Shown: piece by piece, positions 22,977 to 33,450 of the stretch
Layout: each line of letters starts with the position of its first letter
Position numbering within the stretch: the first letter of the stretch is position 1
NCBI GenBank assembly: GCA_039566865.1
Contig: CM076962.1
Coordinates: forward strand, 8,612,743 to 8,676,742
DNA: 64,000 bases
Reading direction: 5' to 3'
Origin: Aurelia coerulea
Lineage: Eukaryota; Cnidaria; Scyphozoa; Semaeostomeae; Ulmaridae
Translations under genes and position numbers: made by a program
The notes under the pieces: model-generated
Told to the model about the DNA's origin: nothing
The model's input: only the letters and a program-made list of their open reading frames with translations
The model's database searches: none

Positions 22977-23845
22977 ACAATGTAACTTTATGTTTGTTTA
23001 CATTTAGGCCAAACCCGACAAACCCGACGAAAAGTTCTTTGCTGAGAGCGAAGTCAAAGTTTTGTTATTATTCTCATTGCTCTGGTGGCCAAAACGGCTA
23101 GCAAGTACTCCAAAATAGTTTCATTTCTGAGAACATCAAATTAAGATCGAAAGTGATACATGCAATCAGGGTTAACGTTTGTTTTCTGACTAAAAAGCAG
23201 AAAAGTATGTAAAAGGAAGCACGTAAAGTTAACGAAGATTAGATGGTCATGGCTCTCGAGTAAAAATTGCCTTTGAAAATTGTGGGAAACCGGCAAAGGC
23301 TACAGCAAAACAGGCAACATTTCTAGAAACTAGATGCTTACAGCTATTGCGTAATTGCGTTATATCTCCAAAATGAGAATTCTTATCTTTGTTTAGAAAA
23401 TATTGGAGTTTGAAAAAATTTCGGTTAAATTTAGGCCAACAAAAGTTCATTTTCTTGAAACTGCAAGCCGAAGTTTAAGACGAGAAAAATACAAGTTTAT
23501 TTCGTCAACAATTGGTGAAAGGTGGCGAAATAGGACAAAACAACATCCAGGAATCCAAAACTTTTAACAAAATTTCCATGAAACAAAGGACAGACGTTAA
23601 ATTTATGAAAAAGTCTGCTTACCTGCTGTGCTGAATCCCGAGTTTGTGAACAGAGTTGTCCACGGCCTTTGAAAAATATGAAAAACCAAGAAACTTTGAG
23701 TCCAAAATGCCCAAAGAACTTGAAAGAGCGAAGATACAGCTATTGCGTTATATCTCGATATTTTGCTTTGGGACACTTGGGACGCCTGCTGACGCCATTT
23801 ATCACAAAATTTTACTTTCGCACCACAGCTTTCTTGCAAAAGAGG

Positions 23846-23860
23846 CCGGAAGTGACGTCA
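23846..23860. promoter_or_regulatory. Composite ETS-CRE motif
   Basis: CCGGAAGTGACGTCA joins an ETS core (CCGGAAGTG) to a full CRE palindrome (TGACGTCA), a composite known from metazoan TATA-less promoters. Function here is inference; no transcript start is visible. Confidence 0.5.
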
Positions 23861-23896
23861 GAAATCAGGCTTGGTGTTGTCGGGCGTGTTTGTTGT

Positions 23897-23927
23897 CCGC
23901 CATTTTCATGGGCCATGAAAATGGCGG
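23897..23927. promoter_or_regulatory. Inverted YY1-type motif pair
   Basis: A 31-bp palindrome with 15-bp arms around a single G (23912). Each arm holds CCGCCATTTT, close to the YY1 site. It lies 36 bases from the ETS-CRE motif. Confidence 0.45.
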
Positions 23928-24189
23928 CAACAAAGGCCAACCAACAGATGGCACATGCAAGGCATGCTGGATGAAACAGACCCTTTAAGTGTTTTGAAGA
24001 TTTCCACACATAGGACCTTCAAATGCGAAATATGAATTGTGCACCTACTTGACTTGGAAAGTAACTCACTATATGAACTTGAATGATCATCATGATACAA
24101 AAATCTTGAAGCTTGTTCTTGTATTTTTTTCTCTCTGTAAGGAGGCCGCTGATGAAAAACACCAAACCAAGGGACAGTAATTAAAATTT

Positions 24190-24845
24190 GATTACACGTA
24201 ACTTTGAACGAGAGTTTCTCTCTCTTTGAAACCGATAAATGACTTAAGTCGCTTTAAAAGATTTAGCTGCATTGCAACTTTTCTGCAAAGTTCAGACATA
24301 TATGGTTCAAAATTCAATTTATAATCAAGCTGAACACCTAGGAGCTTCACTTTTCTTCGGATTTGATTGGTTTGTCCTGAATATTCACATTCATTCCACA
24401 TGTATTTGTTCTATCTTTCTTTATTATAAGAGCAGGGAATTTGTCGGGATTTGCAATCATTTGATTTTCTTTTAGCCAAGTCAGAGCAACACCTGCTTCC
24501 TCTTCCAGTACCCTAATCAAGCTTTGTACAGTCTTTAAAAAATAAACAAGTGTGTTGTCATCAGCGTATTTATGTAGCGTTGCGTGCTTTATAAATAAAA
24601 AGGTCATTTATGTAAACGTTAAGCAAAATAGGACCAAGAACAGAGCCTTGGGGTTCTTCTGACAAAATTGTCTGATAAGAACTGTAAGTGTTATTAATAC
24701 GAATTGCCTGTTTGCGACGTTTCAGATACGAATAAATATAGACCATGGCATTTTCATCGAAGCCATATGCATCAAGTTTATCAATGAGCAGATCATGTTG
24801 GATAGAATCAAAATCTTTGGATAAGTCCATTAGTATAGCACCTAT
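24190..24845 (-). mobile_element. LINE fragment (CR1/jockey-like RT), decayed
   Basis: On the minus strand three frames hold successive parts of one RT: ILMDLSKDFDSIQHDLL (motif A, with D in place of the usual A before FD), SEEPQGSVLGPILLNVYIN (the usual GVPQGS altered), KYADDNTLVYFL (YADD catalytic), then VKLLGVQLDYKLNF and a thumb region. At least two frameshifts. Truncated at both sides, it abuts an opposite-strand LINE fragment at about 24845. Confidence 0.8.
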
Positions 24846-25650
24846 AAAAGACAAAAGACAAACTAGCCGTATCCAAGGCCCAATAGAAGTAAACAAATGG
24901 AGGACCAATCAAACGAGTCAAAAAAGTTAAATATCTTGGAGTTACAGTGGACGAAAACCTTACATGGAACGAGCAATATAAAAATCTCAAAGGCAAAATT
25001 AAAAGTGCCCTTTCGTCCCTGCGGAAACTAAAGAACATATTACCGCAATCAAAATTGGATCAGGTGTACAAGGCACTACTTGAGAGTCATCTGAGATACT
25101 ATGATGAACTATGGGGCAATTTGTCAAACACAAAGCTTGATCATCTTCAGCGTCTACAAACTAGAGCACGATCGCTAATAGAAGGCTCTAGATTAAAGGA
25201 TGGGTGGATTTGCAACTGGCTTTCAGTCTTAAACTTAATCAAATTTGACAGGGCCGTGATGATTTACAAAATAATGAATGGTCTCTGTCCGGACAACTTA
25301 AGAGGGAGGCTTGTTACCAGATCTCAATTATCTAACCATTGAACGAGAAATCAGTTAGATCTGGACACCCCAAGACAGAACCTAGAATTCTCCAAAAGCA
25401 GTTTTTTCTACTCTGGTGCTAAAACGTGGAATGAAATCCCATTAGAAATCAGAATGAGTTCCACAATTAGCACATTCAAAAGGAAACTGAAGGAATTCCT
25501 AAACAATTAGCATCCTTCCCGAAGCATGATCCCTAGGAAGATCAGCAAATTTGTATTATTTTATTTGTAAATAGATGTTTATTTTGTATAGGAATATTTC
25601 TTTTTTAGCTGATAGAGTTTTTGTTTTTAAATATGATAAAATGAAAATAA
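24846..25650 (+). mobile_element. LINE 3' fragment (RT thumb/C-terminus)
   Basis: From about 24930 the plus strand encodes KYLGVTVDENLTWNEQYKN, then LRKLKNILPQSKLDQVYKAL, MIYKIMNGLCPDNL, and after a shift near 25340 the YSGAKTWNEIPLEIR end typical of CR1-like ORF2 proteins, stopping near 25510. The 3'UTR ends in an AT-rich AAATGAAAATAAAATG tail. The same family gives the fragment nested at 63490-63726. Confidence 0.8.
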
Positions 25651-26582
25651 AATGAATATAATGTAGTCATTGTCCAGTTTCACTCTCAATTCTTCTATCA
25701 AACATGCTGTGTCCCATATGCCTTCCTATATGCTGCTGTGAAGTCTGAGAGAATTTCATCTAGGTAGGGCATGAGCTGATTCTTCTGTACTTTTCTAACA
25801 CTTTAGAGAAAGTATTAAGGGCTAACAGGTCTACATTTTTTTCCATGGTGCGATCAGATTCTCCTTTTCTAAAATGCGTACTGCAGCACCTTTCCCTATA
25901 TCTGGAAATATATGGTTGCGGATGCTGCTGTTAATGGAATTTGTTAAGGGCACAGTAGGCTCGTTCGCTGCTAAGGATACTAGTGTTGGTGGAATACAAT
26001 CTTCACCTGTTGACTTCTTTCCATCCAGAGACTCTAGTAGACGAGACGGTCGAGCGGTCGCGGAGTGCGGTCATGCTATTCGCAGCTCCGTGAAAAACTA
26101 TACTTTTTTGCTGGACAATGTAAATCAAACAAATTTGGAAAAGTAACTTAAAACACAGATTATTTCCAGTATTAATTATTTATTGGAATTAAAATGGAAT
26201 TAATTATTTCCATTATTACTGCAACTTCTGCAACAGAAAGTTATATTGCAACGCGTACACGTGGTATTCTCACCTGAGAAGTCTCACGAAATTCCAAGAC
26301 TCTAATGTTCTACACACCCGAGACAGCTTGAGAGGCCTGGGGAGAGCAGTTTCGTAGTCCCTAGGGAATAGGTCAGTATATAGGAAAAATCCGAGCTCAT
26401 TTCACCCTTCTTTGTGAGCAACAAGCAGTGCTTACAGTAATAAAATCGACCCACCACTCCTCCCTCAGCGACGGTTCGCACCATGATCCTACTTTCCTTC
26501 CAGACAGCGAAGCCCCCTTCGCTCTCTCCATATCTTAGTGGTCTGGAAGGAATGGGGAAAGATCCGATGAGAATACGTTGGT
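25651..26582. other. Unassigned; probably includes 5' leader of the ORF1p gene
   Basis: No recognised frames. The last 200 bases precede the ORF1p start and may be its element's 5'UTR. Confidence 0.35.
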
Positions 26583-26700
26583 ATGGATGCCGAACAGATC
26601 AAGAATTATTTGGACACTCGCTTTGACCAGCTACTGAATAAACTGGAAACTAAAGATGATATAGCTGAGCTGAGAAACGAGGTAACATCGCTATTAACGC
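26583..26700 (+). pseudogene. L1-ORF1p-like protein, N-terminal piece
   Basis: ATG at 26583 opens MDAEQIKNYLDTRFDQLLNK followed by LETKDDIAELRNEVTSL, a coiled-coil start like the N-termini of L1-ORF1p (Transposase_22)-like proteins in invertebrates. The frame runs into unrelated sequence near 26700 where the DIRS-like element begins. It resumes near 31640 and again at 36541. Confidence 0.6.
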
Positions 26701-27138
26701 CATGGGCCCTGAGAACGACACAATAACGACACAGTAATACTTCTTCTTATTTTGTCTTTTTCTTTCTTATTGTACCTTTTCATATAGTTTTTGGCAGTGT
26801 TTGGGGTTGCACTTGACAATACAACCAATTTTTTTTACTATTTTTTGCCTTGCCTGGGCGTACTGAACAGGTACACAACTTAAGTGCCCTGCTGAGCAGT
26901 ACCCAGGGAGGACTTATTACATACGCTAATACTACAACAGCTAAGCTAAATTTGCACAGTGGGGACAGCCCCAGTAGCTCGATGGGGGCTGCCCCGTGCA
27001 TGTGAGGAACACGTAACCTTATTGATTACGCCATGATTAAGAACTTCAGTCAGAAGCCACCTAAAGTGGCCAAACTGCCAAAATACAACCCCAAAGCTGC
27101 CTTTGATACTGGACTGCTGGACGCCTATGGTTCACTGG

Positions 27139-27948
27139 TTACTCTACTCCTCGATAATATGTTCGGAGTACAGCCACACTCGGTCGCTGTCGGGCGAATA
27201 TAACGTTACAGCAATCAGAAGACCACCGGCCAAGCCTTTTGATAAGGCAAGATGGAACGTTTGCGGCTGCTGCTGTTGTTGCTGCTCCAATGTGAAAACT
27301 ATGGGATGTATAGCGCTTTTCATTCTCTGGGTTTGTGTGAAGGAGTTTTTGTAGCATTTCAGTGAGTTCTGCCGTGTGATGGAATGTGTTTGCTTAGCGC
27401 TTTTACAGGGCATATTGACGATCCTGATGGGACAAAATGTAACAAATTACCATTATGAAAAGGGGACTGTCTTTGACACTTTGATCACGACCGTTGCAGA
27501 AGTTGGAGATACATTTGTGTTGCGCACAAGCAGGCAAGAATTGGAATCAAAAGTGTGACTAGTGTGGCAACAGAATTCTGATGAACGCAAAAAGCCAAAA
27601 ATGCTAATGTAAAGGCACACCAGAGCTTTTGTTTGTCTCTTTCGGTAAATGATGAAACGCGTAATTGATTTTGAGTTGTTTCATATTTTCTATTGTAATA
27701 GGAAGTTTCTTTTCTCGTTTTGTTAATCCATTCCCACGCTTGATACCTCTGACTGTCATTCGAAGATGCTTCGTGTCTTCAAATTTGGTAGGAAAACCAA
27801 GCTGCTTGATATTCCAATAACGCACTGCTGCAATGCATGTTCGTGTGGTCACATAGCTAACGTTACGAGCAAGGTACGAAACGAATAGACATAAGTTCGA
27901 CTGAGAAGCTGGAAATGGAGATAATGCATGTTCAGAGCGAAATGACAA
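27139..27948 (-). pseudogene. Tyrosine recombinase of the DIRS-like element
   Basis: The core-binding domain is at 27948-27604 (LCLFVSYLARNVSYVTTRT, AAVRYWNIKQLGFPTKFED, MTVRGIKRGNG). The catalytic C-terminus is at 27357-27139 (YTSHSFHIGAATTAAAANV, LIKRLGRWSSD). In the family the box is HSFRIGAAT, so the conserved Arg is His here. The expected Tyr after WSSD is hard to find (CCNVIFARQR). The segment between, holding the first catalytic Arg, is out of frame. Such enzymes integrate circular cDNA without target duplication. This copy looks dead. Confidence 0.8.
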
Positions 27949-28328
27949 TTAGGCTGATTTACCGTTTTGATATGTCCTGTGTAAAGATTCTGATAGGGAC
28001 ATGTGTTGCAGATACCGAGGGGTGTATAACTCCAAAAATCCTTGTACACCCTGCCAAAAATCCGCAAAAATCCACTAAAATCCTTTCAAAAATCCAGAGA
28101 TCCGCACAAATATTTTAAAAATCCGAAGATCCGGCCAGGCCTAGAAAAATCCAATAAATCCGGTACCAGATCAAAGAAATACGGCCAAACTCTGCAAAAT
28201 CAGCGTTGAATCACGTAAAGGACTGAAATTTTGGACTAAAATCTCTTAGATCAAGGAAAGACACTATAGGAAGATCAGATGGATCATATGATGGTGGATT
28301 TGGAGAGGTGAATGCGGAGGAGATGTTC

Positions 28329-28352
28329 TGTTGTTGCTGCTGCTGCTGCTGG
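28329..28352. repeat. CTG/CAG trinucleotide run
   Basis: It gives eight Gln codons in a 95-codon minus frame (28211-28498) that has no other recognisable feature. Confidence 0.8.
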
Positions 28353-28552
28353 CTGGCAGCCATCTTTGGTAACATGAGTTTTCGTTCTAGACTAGTCCTT
28401 TTATATTTGCGCACCAGCATTCTTTGACGAAAAGAAACGTGAGATGAGAAGTGGAAGCGTGCAGTGTGCAGTAGACCTAGCAATAACTTCTCACTCAACT
28501 CAATCGTGAATTGAACATGTGCATGAAAATATCACTCGATCCAGACTCTTTT

Positions 28553-28572
28553 TTGGAATAGCTAAAAGGTCT
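28553..28572. repeat. Orphan end of the gag-type MITE
   Basis: GAATAGCTAAAAGGTCTAT matches the terminal repeat of the 182-bp MITE at 21908-22089. A possible degenerate partner (tagacctagcaata) lies near 28469. A decayed or solo end inside the hAT-like element. Confidence 0.6.
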
Positions 28573-29735
28573 ATCAAGAGATAAATGATTCAATTAACGC
28601 TATTCTACATGGGTTAATCAAGCACCACTTTCTCATGGGGAGGGGGGGGGGAGAAATCCCCCCAGATTGTTCTTAATGAAAACTGCCAAAAATTATACTC
28701 TTTATAATTCTATTGATACAAAAACTGCCAATCAAAGTCATGCTTGACACCCAAAAAATTTGCTAATGCCTTATTGACATTTAAAGTCAATTTTTAGCGA
28801 TAAAAACTACCTATATGAAATTGATCTTGAATCGTTCATTGGTCAATTTTGATCATAATGCACTAATTATTTCATATGTTGATCATAAATATGACGCTAT
28901 CATAAGTATGACATGAAACATCTTAAATGTTGCTGATGTCAACAAAACACAAAAGGCTATATATCAAATAAAAGTAGACTTCAAGAAGAATTGATTGGTA
29001 TCAATTTCATTGAAATCAGATTGGTACAAGAAATGTTATGTACATTTTAGTGATTTTCTGAGAGACTGTTGCTAAATATGGGCATGTCATAGTCACATGA
29101 CCAATTATATAACAATGACTTATTCCTAATTTGATACGATGTTAAATTCTATGAAAAGTCACAAAAGTGCCCGTCTTTTGTCGTGCTTAGCGTAAGAGAG
29201 CAATTGGAAGAAGTTTGGCTGGGGAAGGTTCAGATGGTATGTGTCAAATTAATTCAAATACCATCACTTTCTAGCCTGCGTGCAGACTCTACTGATTTCC
29301 TTAGTCTGCACGCAGGCTATCACTTTCTGAAGAATCTCGAATAAAGGTGGACTGCGTTTTTTAACACTCTGTATTATTGTTATGCTTTCTATAGTTTTTC
29401 CATTGTCTTAAGGACACTGCCATGAAAATGTGCTGATTAGGACTGATATTTTAATAAGTTCGTATCTGAGAACTGCATGAATCAATGAAAATGTGCTGAT
29501 TAGCATTTGGCGATAATCAGAACAGTCAAGCAATTGGACTTATTATGAAGCTAACTGCCATTTCTATAGAGTTTTGAAGGAGGGAAAAGTCCCGGCAGAA
29601 ATATTTAAAATCCGAAAAAATCCGAAAAATCCGCTTAAAATCTGCAAAAATCCGCAAATCCGGACCCAAAATCGAAGGATTTTTAAATCCGAAAAAATCC
29701 CGTACGCCTTTTTGTGGAGTGATACACCCCTCGGC

Positions 29736-29947
29736 AGATACATGCATTCTTTAGCTAATCCTGCCAAGCACTGGGGAAAAATTTGAGTCTGGTACCTGTC
29801 TGCCACTGGTACTTGTTGGGAAAACTTTTTTACCTGCAAACGAGAGAGGCAGTCGGTGATATTATTGTAGCATCCTGGTATGTGCTTTACATTGACCGTA
29901 CTTTTTTTGGTAGCTGTGATGAAGAACGGCTTGCGCAGTGTTGTCAT
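29736..29947 (-). pseudogene. RNase H tail of the DIRS-like element
   Basis: Contains VNVKHIPGCYNNITDCLSRL, the KHIPG..N..AD.LSR signature that closes DIRS/gypsy-type RNase H domains, followed by a linker. The frame enters the hAT-like insertion at 29733. Confidence 0.75.
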
Positions 29948-30339
29948 GATCTGTGGACAGTTAGATGAGTTTGTGTTAGGCCTATTTAACAGTCTTTGTA
30001 CTCAAATCCGTACAAGAAGATTGAAAGTTTCACTAAGACTTTGTCTTTTGGGACACTCTGCGAATAACATTCTGAGTCAAATATTCCGATAGGCCATAAC
30101 AAAATAACCAAAACTTGTTCACAATCAAAGCTAAAAAAGGATCTCCACACGCCGTCTGTCTGATATTCGCTCTGCAAGATCACACACGCACACTGCTTCC
30201 TAAGTTCTTCCGCTTACGTAAACAATTGATGTTAGGTGTGAGAACCATGACATACAGCGTCCCAATATTTTAGCGCATTAAACATATTTATGACTTGAAC
30301 TCCTCAATAATCTTTGACAATCAGTATTTGGGTCTGGGC

Positions 30340-31392
30340 CTCCACAGCGTCTACATTTGTGTGGCCAAGTGAATGTGGAACCACTTTGATAAAAATTCCG
30401 GCGAAATGGCCAATCAAATTACATTTGAAGCACGTTCTGGCATGCTGGACTGGCTGGGGGCAACGGAGGAATTTATTAATTTATTAAATGCGTATTCATC
30501 TAACCTTGCCCATGAAAGATGCTTGTTGCCAGCTATATTCATCCTGAATGCAATATCATACTTATATATATAGGCTTGAAATGGGTAACTATGATCAAAC
30601 GTGCAGAAAGATTCCTGATAAGCTAACAGCTCCTTTGCAAGGACTGGGTGAAAGTGCATCATAGCCCTAATTAATATATCCCAAGCATCTATCCAGGTAT
30701 CAAGTCAGTTATCTTTTGGGTTGGTATGAGATTTATGACTCTGCTCCTTCAGAGCCTGGAGTGACCTGGAGACTGAAAGAATTTTTTGCTGTTGTGTCAT
30801 ACAACGAGCTCAGTAAAAGTAAATTCAAATATATGTAGTCCTTGTTTTTCATCGCCTTTATCAATTTGGGAGACAAAGGTGATAAGCTGTTTACCGGGGA
30901 GTGCAAGAATGCATGCAGAAATATTACGTCCATTATTGTAACTCTGCTGAACAAGCTCATCGGTGTTTGCCAGCGGTTGTGCTGGCCATGGAGTTGAATT
31001 TGAAGCAGCAACAGGGAATTTGTTGGAAATGGCATTAATATCTGGAGCTACTGTTGCTGATGCTGGTGAAAGACTTCCCGCTGAGTGGTTTCGGTTTCTG
31101 TGTTCCTTGCTTTGGCTTGTGAGGCTTCTTTTAGGAAATCCGTAGTATTCATCTTGACTGTATTAGCAGTTGTTAGCAATGTTATCGGTGTGGGCTCTGT
31201 ATTCTCTGCAGCCTGAGGTGCGCCTTCATTAGTATGGAAATAGCTGTGAAGACGAGCAATAACCATGTTTTTGATGCCCGCCGCGTTGGATAGGCCATAC
31301 TCAGATACTGTCTGGCTTTCTCTTTTAATTGTACTATCGGCAAACGTTTCTAATCTTCTACAGTACGTGGCGATCCATTTCCTCGTCATCAC
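30340..31392 (-). pseudogene. Gag-like ORF1 of the DIRS-like element
   Basis: Several shifted frames read in order: an N-terminal segment (31392-31048), a middle with SPKLIKAMKNKDYIYLNLLL and SLYDTTAK (31035-30733), then FHPVLAKELLAYQESFC, YDIAFRMNIAGNKHLSW and a Cys/His end HKCRRCGGPDPN near 30350. This arrangement resembles the first ORF of cnidarian tyrosine-recombinase retroelements, upstream of RT. Identification is by memory of family pattern, so moderate. Confidence 0.6.
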
Positions 31393-31639
31393 TACCTAAT
31401 ATTCTGCATGGATTTCGAGGCATTCTTCTGCCGATAACGTATAATTGATTCAAAATTTGAGTAAAACTTTTTGAACCACAACGTAAATATTTGAGAGCAG
31501 CAAGGTGAAGACAACTTCGAAGGAGCTGGGAACTAGCACGAGGCCCGGTTGCGTAGGAAACTGGGGACTAGACTAAGGTGGGAGGCTCGGGGGATTTGAT
31601 GGAAAAATTTATCATGGCCCGTCGTTAACAAATATTTAC

Positions 31640-31866
31640 TACGTAAATCTTTCTATAAGTGATAACATCGAAGCTCAAAGTAAGCAAATTTCATTCCTTG
31701 AAGTGAGTGTTGATGAGCTTGAAGCGGAAAATGCAGTTCTGAAAAGCCATGTTACTCACCTCATCGCTTCACACAAAAGCCAGGAACAATATTCAAGAAG
31801 GCTTTGCCTTCGCATTGATGGCATACCACCCCCTTCCAACGGAGAACAAGAAACCAGTGAAGATTT
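31640..31866 (+). pseudogene. L1-ORF1p-like protein, middle piece
   Basis: Open frame with a coiled coil (EAQSKQISFLEVSVDELEAE) followed by QYSRRLCLRIDGIPP, the start of the RRM-like domain of Transposase_22 proteins (usually QYSRR.CLRI.GI). It stops when LINE C begins. It continues directly in sense with the C-terminal piece at 36541. Confidence 0.8.
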
Positions 31867-31965
31867 TTTAACGACGGGTCTTTGCTGCGACGTCTGAGCG
31901 TCGGTCGCTATTTTGGTGCTATCAATTTAAATGATTGAAAATAAGAGCTTTAGTAAACTATAACC

Positions 31966-33420
31966 ATGGAAGACAGTGTTTTTGCGAAGGCTATTCACGA
32001 AGCAATCGATAAAATCAGGACAAAGGATAGACAAAGGCCTCGTGATGGAAATATCATCAAAGTTGCTGCGAACCAGAGTGGCCTAGCTCCAGAGCAAATT
32101 CAAAAACATCTCACGCTACTAGTAAAAAAAGGCGTGGTTTACATAGAACGCACTTCAAAAGGCGAAGATTCCTATTACTTCGATGTCGACAAGCTTACCA
32201 ATGATGAAGACATTTCAGAAATAGATTCATCTTCAAATGATATTGAATCTGGTCTCGATAAAATACTTACTTCTGAAGATATGCTAAAAGCTGCCGAGAA
32301 CCATATGCCAGATGGCACACCAAAGCCTGCAGAGAGATCCGAATTTCTGCAATTTCTGGATTTGATTGAGAAACTCACCAATGACAATCGCGATTTACAA
32401 GCAAAGGTTTCCAATGGACAGGATAAAATCGAAAAATTAATTTCGGAAAATTGCGAACTAAAATTGGAAAACTATCAGCTCAAGCTGGATGTCAACACGA
32501 ATTCCCCAAGGGAAGTTTTTCTCAGCAACCAGAATAAAGTGATCTCGGGGGACTGCAATCCTAAAAAGAATGTATCAAGCCAACCTTTCATTTCCAATAA
32601 CAATGCGGGCATTGTTATTGGAAATGAAAAGGTCAAAAACCGGCAAGCGATGCAAAAGAAAAAGAAACGACCAAACAAAAAGCAAAGTAAGACAACTGAA
32701 ATCCCAGATGAGTTCGAATAATGGTGATGCTAAAAATTGTGAAACGAGAAGCAAACATCAGAACAATGCAGGCAATGTTACTGAGAGTGAAAAATCTAGC
32801 GAAGCGACTAAGAATGATAATGGTAATGGTAATTGTAGCGATGGCAACGGTAGAGGCGTGAGTGAAACTGTACGAAATGAAAGGAGGAGCGAAGGCGATG
32901 CCCATGTGACAAGTGTCAGGAAAGGAGATAGAAAAGATACCACCATTATTGTTGGGGATTCCATGATAAAAAACGTAAATGGCTGGGACTTAAAGAAGAG
33001 ATGCGGGTCATCTATAAATATATATGTCAAATCCTTTCGAGGTAGTACAGTTGAGGATATGAAAAGCTATGTCGAGCCGTCGATTGCGAGAAAACCTGAC
33101 AGGATCATTCTGCATGTTGGTACGAACGATCTTGGGAAAGAAAAAAGGTCAGATCTAGATATTGCTACAGAGATAATTAACTTGGCGAAACACATTCAAA
33201 GCCATGGTATTAAAGTAATCGTTTCCGGCCTAGTGCCCAGATACGATCATCTTGAGCCCAAACGAGTAAAGGTTGTAACGATGAAAATATGCCTTATGTA
33301 GATAATAGTAACATTGACCCCTCCAAGCATTTAAACCGGAGTAAGTTACATTTAAACGGTACAGGTGATGGAATTTTTGCTGATAATCTTTTTAACGCAA
33401 CAACATTAACACATGATAAT
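31966..33420 (+). pseudogene. LINE C ORF1: SAMD1-like winged helix, coiled coil, SGNH esterase
   Basis: ATG at 31966. Residues 5-70 (AIHEAIDKIRTKDRQRP to KGEDSYYF) resemble the winged-helix domain of SAMD1-type DNA-binding proteins. A Leu/Glu/Asn-rich coiled coil follows (about 120-175), then a Lys-rich linker. A frame change in 32570-32720 leads to an SGNH/GDSL hydrolase: IVGDS block (32951-32962), HVGTNDL block (33113-33133) and, after another shift near 33290, an HLNGTG block near 33347. Esterase-type ORF1 proteins are known for CR1-group LINEs; their substrate is unsettled. A 21-bp perfect palindrome (32586-32629) lies at the first frame change. Confidence 0.8.
32586..32629. repeat. Perfect 21-bp-arm palindrome inside LINE C ORF1
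   Basis: Arms 32586-32606 and 32609-32629 are exact reverse complements separated by GG. It coincides with the place where the reading frame changes. Confidence 0.95.
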
Positions 33421-33450
33421 TGACTTCAAAGTAGAACAGAGGGTGCTAGT

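Larger units (their letters stand above)
22982..24189. other. Unassigned sequence with a dense regulatory-looking patch
   Basis: No recognised coding region. Short frames at 23600-24010 overlap a GC-richer patch containing ETS-CRE and YY1-like motifs, listed separately. Confidence 0.4.
28016..29733. mobile_element. hAT-like TIR element (1.7 kb) with exact 8-bp TSD
   Basis: Ends are CGAGGGGTGTATAACTCCA and, reverse-complemented, CGAGGGGTGTATCACTCCA. Flanks are an exact 8-bp repeat GCAGATAC (28008-28015 and 29734-29741). Subterminal regions repeat AAAATCCGC-like words many times on both sides, resembling clustered transposase sites. No transposase frame is recognised, so it is non-autonomous. 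It splits the DIRS-like element between RNase H and recombinase. Confidence 0.85.
26701..31639 (-). mobile_element. DIRS-like tyrosine-recombinase retroelement, decayed
   Basis: Read on the minus strand it carries a Gag-like region with a Cys-rich end (31392-30340), a short RNase H tail (29947-29736), and a split tyrosine recombinase (27948-27139). Most of the RT is missing and a 1.7 kb hAT-like element is inserted. Boundaries are inferred from the interrupted ORF1p gene. Weak inverted similarity (TTAACG with GGGCC nearby) is seen at the two edges. Confidence 0.7.

Noticed and set aside
23656..24100. Overlapping frames of 65-110 codons near the YY1 motifs
   Set aside because: Open on both strands because of GC-richer composition; no recognisable domain.
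28211..28498. 95-codon minus frame with eight Gln
   Set aside because: A CAG run within a non-autonomous TIR element; nothing else supports a gene.
26701..31639. Inverted terminal repeats of the DIRS-like element
   Set aside because: Only a weak TTAACG/GGGCC similarity at the edges; not enough to call termini.
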